Below, piece by piece: positions 47,431 through 55,019 of a DNA stretch of 64,000 nt. Position 1 is the first letter of the stretch; each line of letters begins with the position of its first letter. A model generated the notes under the pieces. The model was not told the DNA's origin. It made no database searches and worked only from the letters and a program-made list of their open reading frames with translations. A program made the position numbers and the translations under genes. The stretch comes from Pirellulales bacterium (GTDB lineage Bacteria; Planctomycetota; Planctomycetia; Pirellulales; JACPPG01), in assembly GCA_036499395.1 (NCBI GenBank), contig DASYDW010000062.1:62001-126000 (forward strand), read 5' to 3'.

Positions 47431-48180
47431 ATGGCTCGCAAAATCGCTGTCGTGCTGGCTGCCGGCAAGGGGACTCGCATGAAAAGCGAGCTTCCCAAGG
47501 TGCTGATCGAAATCTGCGGCCGGCCGATGATCGAATACGTGCTCGACGCCCTGGCCGGCGTCGGTTTTGACGAGGTGGCTGTCGTCGTGGGCTATCGCGC
47601 CGACGACGTGAAAAAGGCCCTCAAACATCGGTCGGGCCTGACCTTTGTCCTGCAAGAGCAGCAGCAAGGGACCGGGCATGCGGTGATGGTTTGCCGCGAC
47701 GTGCTGGCCGCACACGACGGACCCGTGGCCGTGGTCACAGGGGATGCCCCGCTGCTACAGTCCGAATCGATCGGCAAGCTACTAGCCGAATACGAACAGC
47801 GACGGCCGGCCTGCATTATTGGCACGATTCACAAGCAGAACCCGGCAGGTTTGGGGCGCATCGTACGCGACGCGGGCGGTGAGTTCGTCGCCATCGTCGA
47901 GGAGAAGGATGCCACGCCCGACCAGCGCAAGCTGACCGAAGTGAACATGAGCTGTTACGTATTTGATAATCGGCCGTTGTTGGCGGCACTCGAAGAGCTG
48001 CGCCCCGACAACGCGCAGGGGGAATATTACATTACCGATTGCCCCGGCCTTATGAAGCGTGAGGGAAAACTGGTGTTGGCACTGCCGGTCTTGAAACCGA
48101 TCGAGGCCCTGGGGGTGAACACCATGGACGAGCTTCGCGTGGTCGAGCAAGCGTTACGCGACGGGCTGGACAAGCAATAA
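47431..48180 (+). CDS. glmU: GlmU-type N-acetylglucosamine-1-phosphate uridylyltransferase domain only
   Basis: The 249-residue protein corresponds to the N-terminal pyrophosphorylase domain of GlmU, which makes UDP-GlcNAc from UTP and GlcNAc-1-P. The motifs are LAAGKGTRMKSELPKVL, EQQQGTGHAVM, VTGDAPLL, NPAGLGRIVRD, IVEEKDA and EYYITD. It stops just after GVNTMDELRVVE, where full GlmU continues into the left-handed beta-helix acetyltransferase. The gene order glmU-prs-rplY-pth is that of Bacillus (gcaD-prs-ctc-spoVC). I infer that the acetyltransferase is supplied by another gene. The start at 47431 has a weak RBS; a GTG at 47425 is possible. Confidence 0.85.
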   Translation: MARKIAVVLAAGKGTRMKSELPKVLIEICGRPMIEYVLDALAGVGFDEVAVVVGYRADDVKKALKHRSGLTFVLQEQQQGTGHAVMVCRDVLAAHDGPVAVVTGDAPLLQSESIGKLLAEYEQRRPACIIGTIHKQNPAGLGRIVRDAGGEFVAIVEEKDATPDQRKLTEVNMSCYVFDNRPLLAALEELRPDNAQGEYYITDCPGLMKREGKLVLALPVLKPIEALGVNTMDELRVVEQALRDGLDKQ

Positions 48181-48340
48181 CAGGCAGCCACGGCGTTGGG
48201 TGACGCAGCGTTGGTTGGCACAGCGGCGGGTGACCGCGGTCGAATTCCGCTTCGATCGATTGGTTATGGACTTTCAATTTGCCTCGGCGTTCGCGGCGCC
48301 GGGGTACTTCGACGCAGGGGGCAGGGGACACGGCAATACT

Positions 48341-49294
48341 ATGAACGGCTTGAAAATCTTCAGCGGCCGGGCCAATCCAGCGCTCGCCCGGCGTATTTGC
48401 GAGTACCTGGGTCTGCCGATCGGCGCCATCTCGATGGGGAATTTCCCGGACGGGGAGATCTCGTGCAAAATCGATGAGGACGTTCGCGGGCGTGACGTGT
48501 TCCTGGTGCAGCCGACTTGCCCGCCAGTGAACGACAATTTGATGGAACTCTTGATCATGATCGAGAGTTGCAAGCGCGCGAGCGCCGAGCGTGTGACCGC
48601 GGTGATGCCTTATTACGGCTACGCCCGACAGGACCGCAAAGACGAAGGGCGCGTGCCGATCACGGCCAAGCTGGTGGCCAACCTGATCACGCGCGCCGGC
48701 GCCGATCGTGTGCTGACGATGGATTTGCACGCGGCCCAGATTCAGGGCTTTTTCGACGTTCCCGTCGATCACTTGTACGCGGCGCCGGTGCTGAACGACT
48801 ACTTCCTGAAGATGGGGATCGACGAGGACGAGATGGTCGTCGTCAGCCCCGATGAAGGGAGCATCAAGCGTGCCCTGGGGCATGCCAAGCGCCTGGGCGG
48901 CCGGCTGGCGATCGTCGACAAGCGCCGCAGCAGCGCCGAAAAGACACGCCAGGAAAACATCATCGGCGGACCCGTGGCCGGTAAGGTGGCCCTGATGTTC
49001 GACGATATGATCAGCACCGCCGGCAGCATCTGCGGCGCTGCCCAGAAGCTGCACGACGCCGGGGCGAAGAAGATCTTCGTCGCCGCGACGCACGGCGTGC
49101 TGTGCGGCGGGGCGGTCGAGCGCCTGCAGGCATCACCGATCGAAGGGCTGGTCATCACGGACACAATTCCGCTATCGGTCTCGCAATCGGAAAAGGGATC
49201 CTCGAAGATCAGCGTGCTGACCGTAGCGCCACTGCTGGGCGAGGCGATCAAGCGAATTCACCGCAACGAGTCGGTCAGCCGGCTGTTTGTATAA
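48341..49294 (+). CDS. prs: Ribose-phosphate pyrophosphokinase
   Basis: The 317-residue PRPP synthase makes 5-phosphoribosyl-1-pyrophosphate from ribose-5-phosphate and ATP. The flexible-loop motif is KRRSSAEKTR, YYGYARQDRKDEGR is present, and the PRPP-binding loop is LMFDDMISTAGSIC. Length and motifs match class I enzymes. I chose the ATG at 48341 (MNGLKIFSGRANP); the frame is open to 48200 but the extra part is not family-like. The following gene is rplY. Confidence 0.95.
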   Translation: MNGLKIFSGRANPALARRICEYLGLPIGAISMGNFPDGEISCKIDEDVRGRDVFLVQPTCPPVNDNLMELLIMIESCKRASAERVTAVMPYYGYARQDRKDEGRVPITAKLVANLITRAGADRVLTMDLHAAQIQGFFDVPVDHLYAAPVLNDYFLKMGIDEDEMVVVSPDEGSIKRALGHAKRLGGRLAIVDKRRSSAEKTRQENIIGGPVAGKVALMFDDMISTAGSICGAAQKLHDAGAKKIFVAATHGVLCGGAVERLQASPIEGLVITDTIPLSVSQSEKGSSKISVLTVAPLLGEAIKRIHRNESVSRLFV

Positions 49295-49685
49295 GCCGAG
49301 CCCAGACGACCTGGCTGTTCGTCTGAACCGGGCGCCGGCAGTTACGTTGTGGCCCTAGTGCCTGGCATTTCCTGCCGCCAGGCGCCGTAACGCAGCTGTT
49401 TGTATCCCGTTTCCGTGCCTCCGCGGCTCCGTGGCGAATCTCACACCGCCGGGGTTGCATTCCGGCCAATTTCCGGCAAAATGGCGAGATTCGCGCCGCC
49501 CCGGGGTAGCCCACCTGTGCTGGTTTCGTGTCATCGGGGGCGCCAAGGGCGTTTTTCTCGGGGGGGACTTCCTCGAGACCCTGTTTTCCTTGAGATTATT
49601 TTCATTCGGGATTGTTGCGAGCCTCGCCTGTGTGGCTCCGAAATTCCGAAGTTTTGCGCGCCGCCGCAGTAACGAGGTCAGATCG
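49295..49685. other. Intergenic region before rplY
   Basis: There is no supportable gene in this 391-base gap. It has an imperfect hairpin at about 49340-49393 (GTTACG with CGTAAC, and GCCTGG with CCAGGC inside). It also has a CTCCGCGGCTCCGTGGCGAA phrase that looks like a dispersed repeat. The GAGGT ribosome-binding site of rplY is at the right end. Confidence 0.5.
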
Positions 49686-50315
49686 ATGTCGGAAGCATTG
49701 AAGGTTGAAAAACGTGAGGCCCATGGCAAACGCAACAATCGCCGGTTGCGCAGCGCCGGCAGCGTGCCGGTTGTCCTGTACGGGCATGGTGAAGAATCGC
49801 TGAGCCTGAAAGTGGCCGATGTTCAGCTCCGCGCGGCACTGCGTCATGGGGCGCGGGTCGTTGATCTGGAAGGAGCAGTCAAGGAAAAGGCCTTTATCCG
49901 CGAGCTGCAATGGGATGCGTTCGGCACGACTGTGCTGCACGTCGATCTGACCCGCGTTTCGGCGGATGAACGTCTGCAGATCGAGGTGCCGGTCATCCTG
50001 CGTGGTGAAGCCCCGGGCGTGAAAGACGGCGGACATCTCGAGCAGCCTTTGCACTCGGTCGAGATCGAATGCCTGGCGATCGCGATTCCGGAAAAGCTGG
50101 AACTGCGTGTCGGTGGGCTGAAGCTCGACGATTTCCTGCGTGCCAGCGACATCGAATTGCCACAGGGGGTCGTGCTTATCACCGATCCGGAAACGGTGAT
50201 CGTCCACTGTGCCCTGGCCAAGGACGAGTCCGAGGAAGGCGAAGGGGGCGAGTCGGCCGAACCCGAGATCATCGGACGCAAGGCCGAGGACGAAGAGGGG
50301 GGCGCCGACGAATAG
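49686..50315 (+). CDS. rplY: 50S ribosomal protein L25, CTC-type
   Basis: The 209-residue protein binds 5S rRNA. The N-terminal L25 domain (about 1-90) begins MSEALKVEKREAHGKRNNRRLR and has VVLYGHG. The longer C-terminal TL5/CTC domain (about 95-185) is followed by an acidic tail rich in E/G. The length is that of the two-domain CTC form. CGAGGTCAG is upstream of the ATG. The gene sits between prs and pth as in many bacteria; the frame is open upstream but without the RBS. Confidence 0.93.
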   Translation: MSEALKVEKREAHGKRNNRRLRSAGSVPVVLYGHGEESLSLKVADVQLRAALRHGARVVDLEGAVKEKAFIRELQWDAFGTTVLHVDLTRVSADERLQIEVPVILRGEAPGVKDGGHLEQPLHSVEIECLAIAIPEKLELRVGGLKLDDFLRASDIELPQGVVLITDPETVIVHCALAKDESEEGEGGESAEPEIIGRKAEDEEGGADE

Positions 50316-50390
50316 CGGTTGCCTCGTCGCACAGCTCTTTACGAGTGCTGTCGGCCGTACGCGAATTGGCCGTATGCGAAGTTACTGTAC

Positions 50391-50948
50391 ATGAAATTGG
50401 TAGTTGGACTGGGAAATCCGGGCCGCAAGTACGACGGGACCCGGCACAACGTGGGCTATATGGTGCTGGCCGAGTTATCGCGCCGCGCTGGCAGTCCCGG
50501 GGTGAAGAAGGCCTTTCAGGGCGAGCTGGCCGATCTCTCGATCGGTTCCGAGCGCGTCCTGTTGCTGTGGCCCCACACGTACATGAATCGCAGTGGCGCC
50601 AGCCTGTTGGCGGCGCGCGATTTTTACAAGCTGGACAATAACGATGTGCTGGTCGTGTGTGACGATTTCAACCTGCCACTGGGCAAGTTGCGCTGTCGTC
50701 CGCAGGGGTCGGCCGGTGGGCAAAAGGGGCTGGCCGACGTCATTCGCGTGCTGGGGACCGAAGAGGTGCCGCGGTTGCGAGTTGGGATTGGCGAGGCTCC
50801 GCAGGGCTGGAACGCGGCCGACTTCGTGCTGGCCCGCTTTACGAAGCAGGATCAGCCGATCGTGGACGAGGCAATGGTGCGAGCGTCCGAAGGGGTCGAA
50901 ACCTGGGTCCGCCACGGCATCCAGAAGTGCATGAACGAATTCAACTAG
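50391..50948 (+). CDS. pth: Peptidyl-tRNA hydrolase
   Basis: The 185-residue enzyme recycles tRNA from dropped-off peptidyl-tRNA. The motifs are VGLGNPGRKYDGTRHNVGY with the catalytic His, TYMNRSG, VCDDFNLPLGKLR and GSAGGQKGLADV. It starts at 50391, where the methionine precedes the LVVGLGNPG block. It is 75 bases after rplY. Confidence 0.95.
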   Translation: MKLVVGLGNPGRKYDGTRHNVGYMVLAELSRRAGSPGVKKAFQGELADLSIGSERVLLLWPHTYMNRSGASLLAARDFYKLDNNDVLVVCDDFNLPLGKLRCRPQGSAGGQKGLADVIRVLGTEEVPRLRVGIGEAPQGWNAADFVLARFTKQDQPIVDEAMVRASEGVETWVRHGIQKCMNEFN

Positions 50949-51085
50949 TTGCCGGCGGGGGTTCTTACGAACCGCCGCCAAACGTTATACGATTAACCAT
51001 TGCGGGACCTGCCCTGAGCTCGCTGTAGCAACCATGACAGGGTTCCGCCAGCCGACCGCTGCTTACTTGTTTTAGGAGACGATCC

Positions 51086-51520
51086 TTGGCCGAAAACGCA
51101 TACGAAGGGCTCTTCATTTTCGACTCGAACCGCTACGCCCGCGATCCGGCAGGTGTGTCGGGTCAGATTACGGCGATGGTGGAGAAGTACAAAGGGAAGA
51201 TCCTGGCTAGCCGGTTGTGGGAGGAACGTCGCCTGGCGTATCCGATCAACGGTCAGCGCAAGGGAACTTACTGGCTGACATATTTCCGGTTGGAAAGCAC
51301 GGACCTCGAGGCGATGCGCCGCGATTGCCAAATCAACGAAACGATCTTGCGCGAGTTGATCCTGAAGGTCGACGCACGCATTGTCGACGCGCTGGTGGCA
51401 CACACGCAGGCAGCGACCGATGCATCCAAAACCCGTCGCACCACGCCCGCCACACCCAGTCCGGCCGTCGCGGCCGCGGTCGATGTCGAAGTTCCGGACC
51501 TGGGCAACGCTCCCGAGTAG
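51086..51520 (+). CDS. rpsF: 30S ribosomal protein S6
   Basis: The 144-residue protein has the S6 beta-alpha-beta fold: [10 protein letters not shown] at the start, [20 protein letters not shown] in the middle, then an Ala/Thr/Pro-rich tail (about 110-144). It starts at TTG, supported by TAGGAG seven bases upstream; no better ATG lies nearby. S6 binds S18 on the small subunit platform. ssb follows, but the usual rpsR (S18) gene does not. Confidence 0.92.
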   Translation: MAENAYEGLFIFDSNRYARDPAGVSGQITAMVEKYKGKILASRLWEERRLAYPINGQRKGTYWLTYFRLESTDLEAMRRDCQINETILRELILKVDARIVDALVAHTQAATDASKTRRTTPATPSPAVAAAVDVEVPDLGNAPE

Positions 51521-51536
51521 GCCCGCGCGACAGTTG

Positions 51537-51564
51537 GTTCGTTCAGTGTCGTTCGTTCAGTGTC
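51537..51564. repeat. 14-bp tandem duplication between rpsF and ssb
   Basis: GTTCGTTCAGTGTC occurs twice without a gap (51537-51550 and 51551-51564). It is short and non-coding. Confidence 0.7.
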
Positions 51565-51635
51565 GTGCTGGTCGTTTCGTCAGTTCCGTGCTGCTCCGAA
51601 ATCATGGCGCAGCCTGCCAAAGGAGGCCTCGTTCG

Positions 51636-52151
51636 ATGGCGAGCTTCAACCGAGTCATCCTGGTCGGGAATTTGACGCGCGATCCCGAGCTGCGCTACAC
51701 GCCGACGAACACGCCCGTCACGGAAATCGGCCTGGCAGTGAACGACCGGCGTAAGAACGCCAACGGCGAATGGGTCGAGGAAACGACGTTTGTCGATGTA
51801 ACCCTGTGGGCGCGCACGGCCGAGGTCGCCAGCGAATATCTGACCAAAGGTGCGTCGGTCATGATCGAAGGGCGCCTTAAGCTCGACACCTGGGAAACCG
51901 ACGGGCAGAAGCGGTCGAAGCTGCGCGTTGTCGGTGAGCGGATGCAGATGCTCGGCGGACGTGGCGGCGGTGGTGGTGAGGGCGGTGGCGGCGGCGGCGG
52001 AGCCCGTCGCGGCGGTTCTGCTGGTGGTTCTTCCGGCGGACGCGGTGGTCCTCAATACGACGATTCCGAATACGGCCCACCGGCCGACGTCTATGGCGGC
52101 GGCTCAGAAAGCCGCGGCGGTTCGGCCCCCAACGACGATATCCCGTTCTAG
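51636..52151 (+). CDS. ssb: Single-stranded DNA-binding protein
   Basis: The 171-residue protein has an OB-fold domain (about 1-112): [30 protein letters not shown] and [15 protein letters not shown] Gly-rich linker (about 108-155) and the acidic C-terminal tip DDIPF, used to recruit replication and repair partners, complete it. AGGAGG lies nine bases before the ATG. It sits in the rpsF-ssb-rplI-dnaB run. Confidence 0.96.
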   Translation: MASFNRVILVGNLTRDPELRYTPTNTPVTEIGLAVNDRRKNANGEWVEETTFVDVTLWARTAEVASEYLTKGASVMIEGRLKLDTWETDGQKRSKLRVVGERMQMLGGRGGGGGEGGGGGGGARRGGSAGGSSGGRGGPQYDDSEYGPPADVYGGGSESRGGSAPNDDIPF

Positions 52152-52344
52152 TCGCGTCGGGAGCATTATCGAGCTCGGGACAGGGAATGTGCGGCGTGAA
52201 AAACGCGGCTAAAGCGCCCCGGAATCCCGGCCCGATTCCTTGCTTCATCCCGCTAGTCTGGCGGGCCGGAATTGGTTACGATGAGTCCCTTTCGCCCCTA
52301 GTTCGAAACGTCACCTGACTGCGTCACGAGAGCGAGACCGAGCC

Positions 52345-52938
52345 ATGGCCACGAAAGCCGCCGCACCTAAAGCCACTGCCACGAAAGCCAAATCCGCCCC
52401 GCAGCCCAAGAAGCCGAAGACCCGTGGTCGGCTGCCGCGCGGCAAGCACGGCGGCATCGAGCTGCTGTTGATCCAGGCCGTGGATCACCTGGGCAAGCAG
52501 GGAGACGTGGTCGAAGTGAAGCCGGGCTACGCCAAGAATTACCTGCTGCCGCAGGGGCTGGCAACGGTGGCCACGGATCATCACAAGCGGATGGTCGACA
52601 AGCATCGGGCTCGGCTGCAAGAGATCCAGAATACCCGCCTGGCAGGTCTGCGCTCGCTGGCCGATTTGCTCGCTCAGCAGAGCATCACGATCGAAGCCAA
52701 CGCCAACGACGAAGGGCATCTCTACGGTTCGGTCGGTGCGCCGGACATCGTCAACGCTCTGAAGAAGAACGACTTCACCGTGACCGCCGACCAGATTCGC
52801 CTCAAGGGTCCGCTGAAGGAACTGGGCCTCTATACGGTCAACGTCCACATCGGTCACGATATCGAGACCGAACTCAAGGTGTGGGTCGTGCCGACCGTGA
52901 CCGACGAAGAAGCCGCCACGCCGAAGCCGCAACAGTAA
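52345..52938 (+). CDS. rplI: 50S ribosomal protein L9 with basic N-terminal extension
   Basis: The 197-residue protein has a basic Ala/Lys/Pro-rich extension of about 35 residues. The L9 N-domain follows (GIELLLIQAVDHLGKQGDVVEVKPGYAKNYLLP), then the connecting helix and the C-domain. The typical L9 begins directly with the beta strand, so the extension is unusual. No internal start codon would restore the normal length. It lies between ssb and dnaB, as in many bacteria. Confidence 0.9.
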   Translation: MATKAAAPKATATKAKSAPQPKKPKTRGRLPRGKHGGIELLLIQAVDHLGKQGDVVEVKPGYAKNYLLPQGLATVATDHHKRMVDKHRARLQEIQNTRLAGLRSLADLLAQQSITIEANANDEGHLYGSVGAPDIVNALKKNDFTVTADQIRLKGPLKELGLYTVNVHIGHDIETELKVWVVPTVTDEEAATPKPQQ

Positions 52939-53158
52939 GTTGTTGGCAGAAGGCGGTGGGCAGTCGTTGGTGTTCAGTAGTCGGTGGCTAGTAGTCCGTA
53001 GTTAGCAAGCGTGTCTGCGCGCACATTTTCGTTTTGCAAACTCTTTTGATGATGCGCTGGTTGCGCGCCTCGTCTCCGGCCGGGTGATATCGCGCGAGCA
53101 CGTCGACTGCTAAAATCGCCTGCGTACCTAGGGCATGGCCGCACGGAGGATTTTGGCA

Positions 53159-54577
53159 ATGGCAACGACGCGCATCGACTCTCGGCCGGCCGCACCGGCG
53201 ACGCGCAGCGAGATTCTCGATCGGCTGCCGCCGCAAAGCATCGAGGCTGAAAAGGCCGTGCTGGGCAGCATTCTGCTCGATCCCATGATGTGCGACGACG
53301 TCGCGCTCGCGCTGCGCCCGCAGGATTTCTACGCACACGCGCATCAGGTTCTGTTCGAGCATCTGCTGGCGATGCACGAGGATGGGGTGCGGATCGACAT
53401 AACCTTGCTCGTCGAGCGCCTCAAGCAACGGGGCGATTTCGAAACGGTCGGGCAGACGCTGTACCTGGCCGAAATCGCCCAGGCGGTTCCCACGGCGGCG
53501 AATGCCCTGTATTACGCGAACATCGTGCGCGACAAGGCGACGTTGCGGGCGTTGATTCACGCCAGCACCGAGATTTTGCGCGACGCCTATGACCAGTCAC
53601 TCGAGGCGCGCGAGATGCTGTCATCGGCCGAAGAGAAAGTGTTTCGCATCCTCGAGGACAAGGGGATCGGCGAGCTCGCCTCGATCAGCGACGTGCTGAC
53701 CGCCGCCTTGCAGCGTATCGACGCGCGGCTGACGCATGACGGTCCATCGGATAGCGTGTTGACCGGCTTTTCCGAGCTCGACCAATTGACGGGCGGAATG
53801 AACTCCTCGGAACTGGTCATCATCGCCGGTCGTCCCAGTATGGGAAAAACCGCGCTGGCGACGAACATCGCCACGCATGCTGCCGTCAATCAGAAGCACA
53901 CGACTTTGTTCGTCAGCCTGGAAATGTCGCGGTTGGAGTTGGTCGAGCGCATGCTCTGCTCGCACGGGCGCATCAATGGCCACAAATTGCGCAATGGCAT
54001 GCTTTCGGCGGCCGATCGCAAAAAGCTGCCCGAGGTTTCGTCCGAGATGAGCGTTTCACCGCTGTTCATCGACGACAGTCCGAGCCGGACGATGACCGAG
54101 ATCGCGGCCACGGCCCGTCGGCTAAAGCGGCGCGAGAATCTGCGACTCGTGGTGATCGACTACTTGCAGTTGATCGAGCCAGATAATGCCAAGGATCCGC
54201 GCCAGGAGCAGGTCGCGCGCATCGCCCGTCGCTTAAAGGGCCTGGCCCGCGAGTTGAAGATTCCGGTCCTCTGCCTGGCCCAGTTGAATCGGCAAGCAGA
54301 GGCTTCCAAGGACAATCGGCCACGGCTAAGCCATCTGCGTGAAAGCGGTGCTATCGAGCAGGACGCCGACGTCGTGCTGTTCGTCCATCGCGACGAGTAT
54401 TACATGAACAACGACGAGGATCGCGAGCGCGTCGCCGGGCAGGCCGACATCATCGTCTCGAAGCAGCGTAACGGACCGATCGGCGACGTGAAGGTGCGCT
54501 GGGCCAAGGACTTCACGCTGTTCGAAGATCCGAGCGCCAGCTACCTGAACGAAGACGAGCAGTTTCGCCCGTTCTGA
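53159..54577 (+). CDS. dnaB: Replicative DNA helicase DnaB
   Basis: The 472-residue hexameric helicase has an N-terminal collar domain (about 25-130: PPQSIEAEKAVLGSILLD), a linker helix and a RecA-like motor. Walker A is GRPSMGKTALATN, SLEMSRLELVERML follows, Walker B is VVIDYLQLI, and the C-terminus has RESGAIEQDAD and KQRNGP. I chose the ATG at 53159 because GGAGGA lies eight bases upstream. It is the last gene of the conserved replication/translation run. Confidence 0.95.
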   Translation: MATTRIDSRPAAPATRSEILDRLPPQSIEAEKAVLGSILLDPMMCDDVALALRPQDFYAHAHQVLFEHLLAMHEDGVRIDITLLVERLKQRGDFETVGQTLYLAEIAQAVPTAANALYYANIVRDKATLRALIHASTEILRDAYDQSLEAREMLSSAEEKVFRILEDKGIGELASISDVLTAALQRIDARLTHDGPSDSVLTGFSELDQLTGGMNSSELVIIAGRPSMGKTALATNIATHAAVNQKHTTLFVSLEMSRLELVERMLCSHGRINGHKLRNGMLSAADRKKLPEVSSEMSVSPLFIDDSPSRTMTEIAATARRLKRRENLRLVVIDYLQLIEPDNAKDPRQEQVARIARRLKGLARELKIPVLCLAQLNRQAEASKDNRPRLSHLRESGAIEQDADVVLFVHRDEYYMNNDEDRERVAGQADIIVSKQRNGPIGDVKVRWAKDFTLFEDPSASYLNEDEQFRPF

Positions 54578-55019
54578 CCGCGATCGGTTACCAGCGCCGA
54601 CTGCTGGCAAAGCCGCGCCCGGCGAACGAGATCGCTGCGCCTGTTGCGCGCCTGCCTGCGCTGGTCTTCTCTTGAGTGCCAGCTTCCGTTTGCCAGCAGC
54701 AAGTGGGGCGTGTCCACGCGACGCCGGGACGGCCGGCGTTGGCAAGACGGGCGTTTTGGGCGTCACGGGATTCGGCCACGAAGGGCCGGTAGCCGTGAAA
54801 CCGAGGTTTTCTGCCGGAATTAAGCGGGTCGGACGCGCGAATCTCCCTTGTAGCGCGCGGCAGCTTCCGGTATTTCTACGCGACCCATCTAGGGCAGCAG
54901 GAGTTCTCTGCGCGGCGGGCAGTGCGGTCACGAGTGGTCGCAATGCTCTCTCTCGCAGTTCCTGGCTTGTCCGTCAGCTTTTCATTTCTCGCGCAATTCG
55001 TTCACGGAATACGCCTTTG
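54578..55019. other. Intergenic region between dnaB and bamA
   Basis: This 442-base gap is open on the plus strand in frame with the BamA-like gene, but the translation there has no signal peptide or family similarity. An 11-bp inverted repeat (CTGCTGGCAAA at 54601-54611, TTTGCCAGCAG at 54689-54699) follows dnaB. Confidence 0.6.
54601..54699. repeat. Inverted repeat after dnaB
   Basis: Perfect 11-bp arms, CTGCTGGCAAA and TTTGCCAGCAG, are separated by 77 bases. They may be the ends of a palindromic element or an RNA structure at the dnaB 3' end. Confidence 0.5.

Noticed and set aside
54672..55019. N-terminal extension of the BamA-like protein
   Set aside because: The frame is open but has no domain or composition of a signal region. 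The signal peptide begins at 55020.
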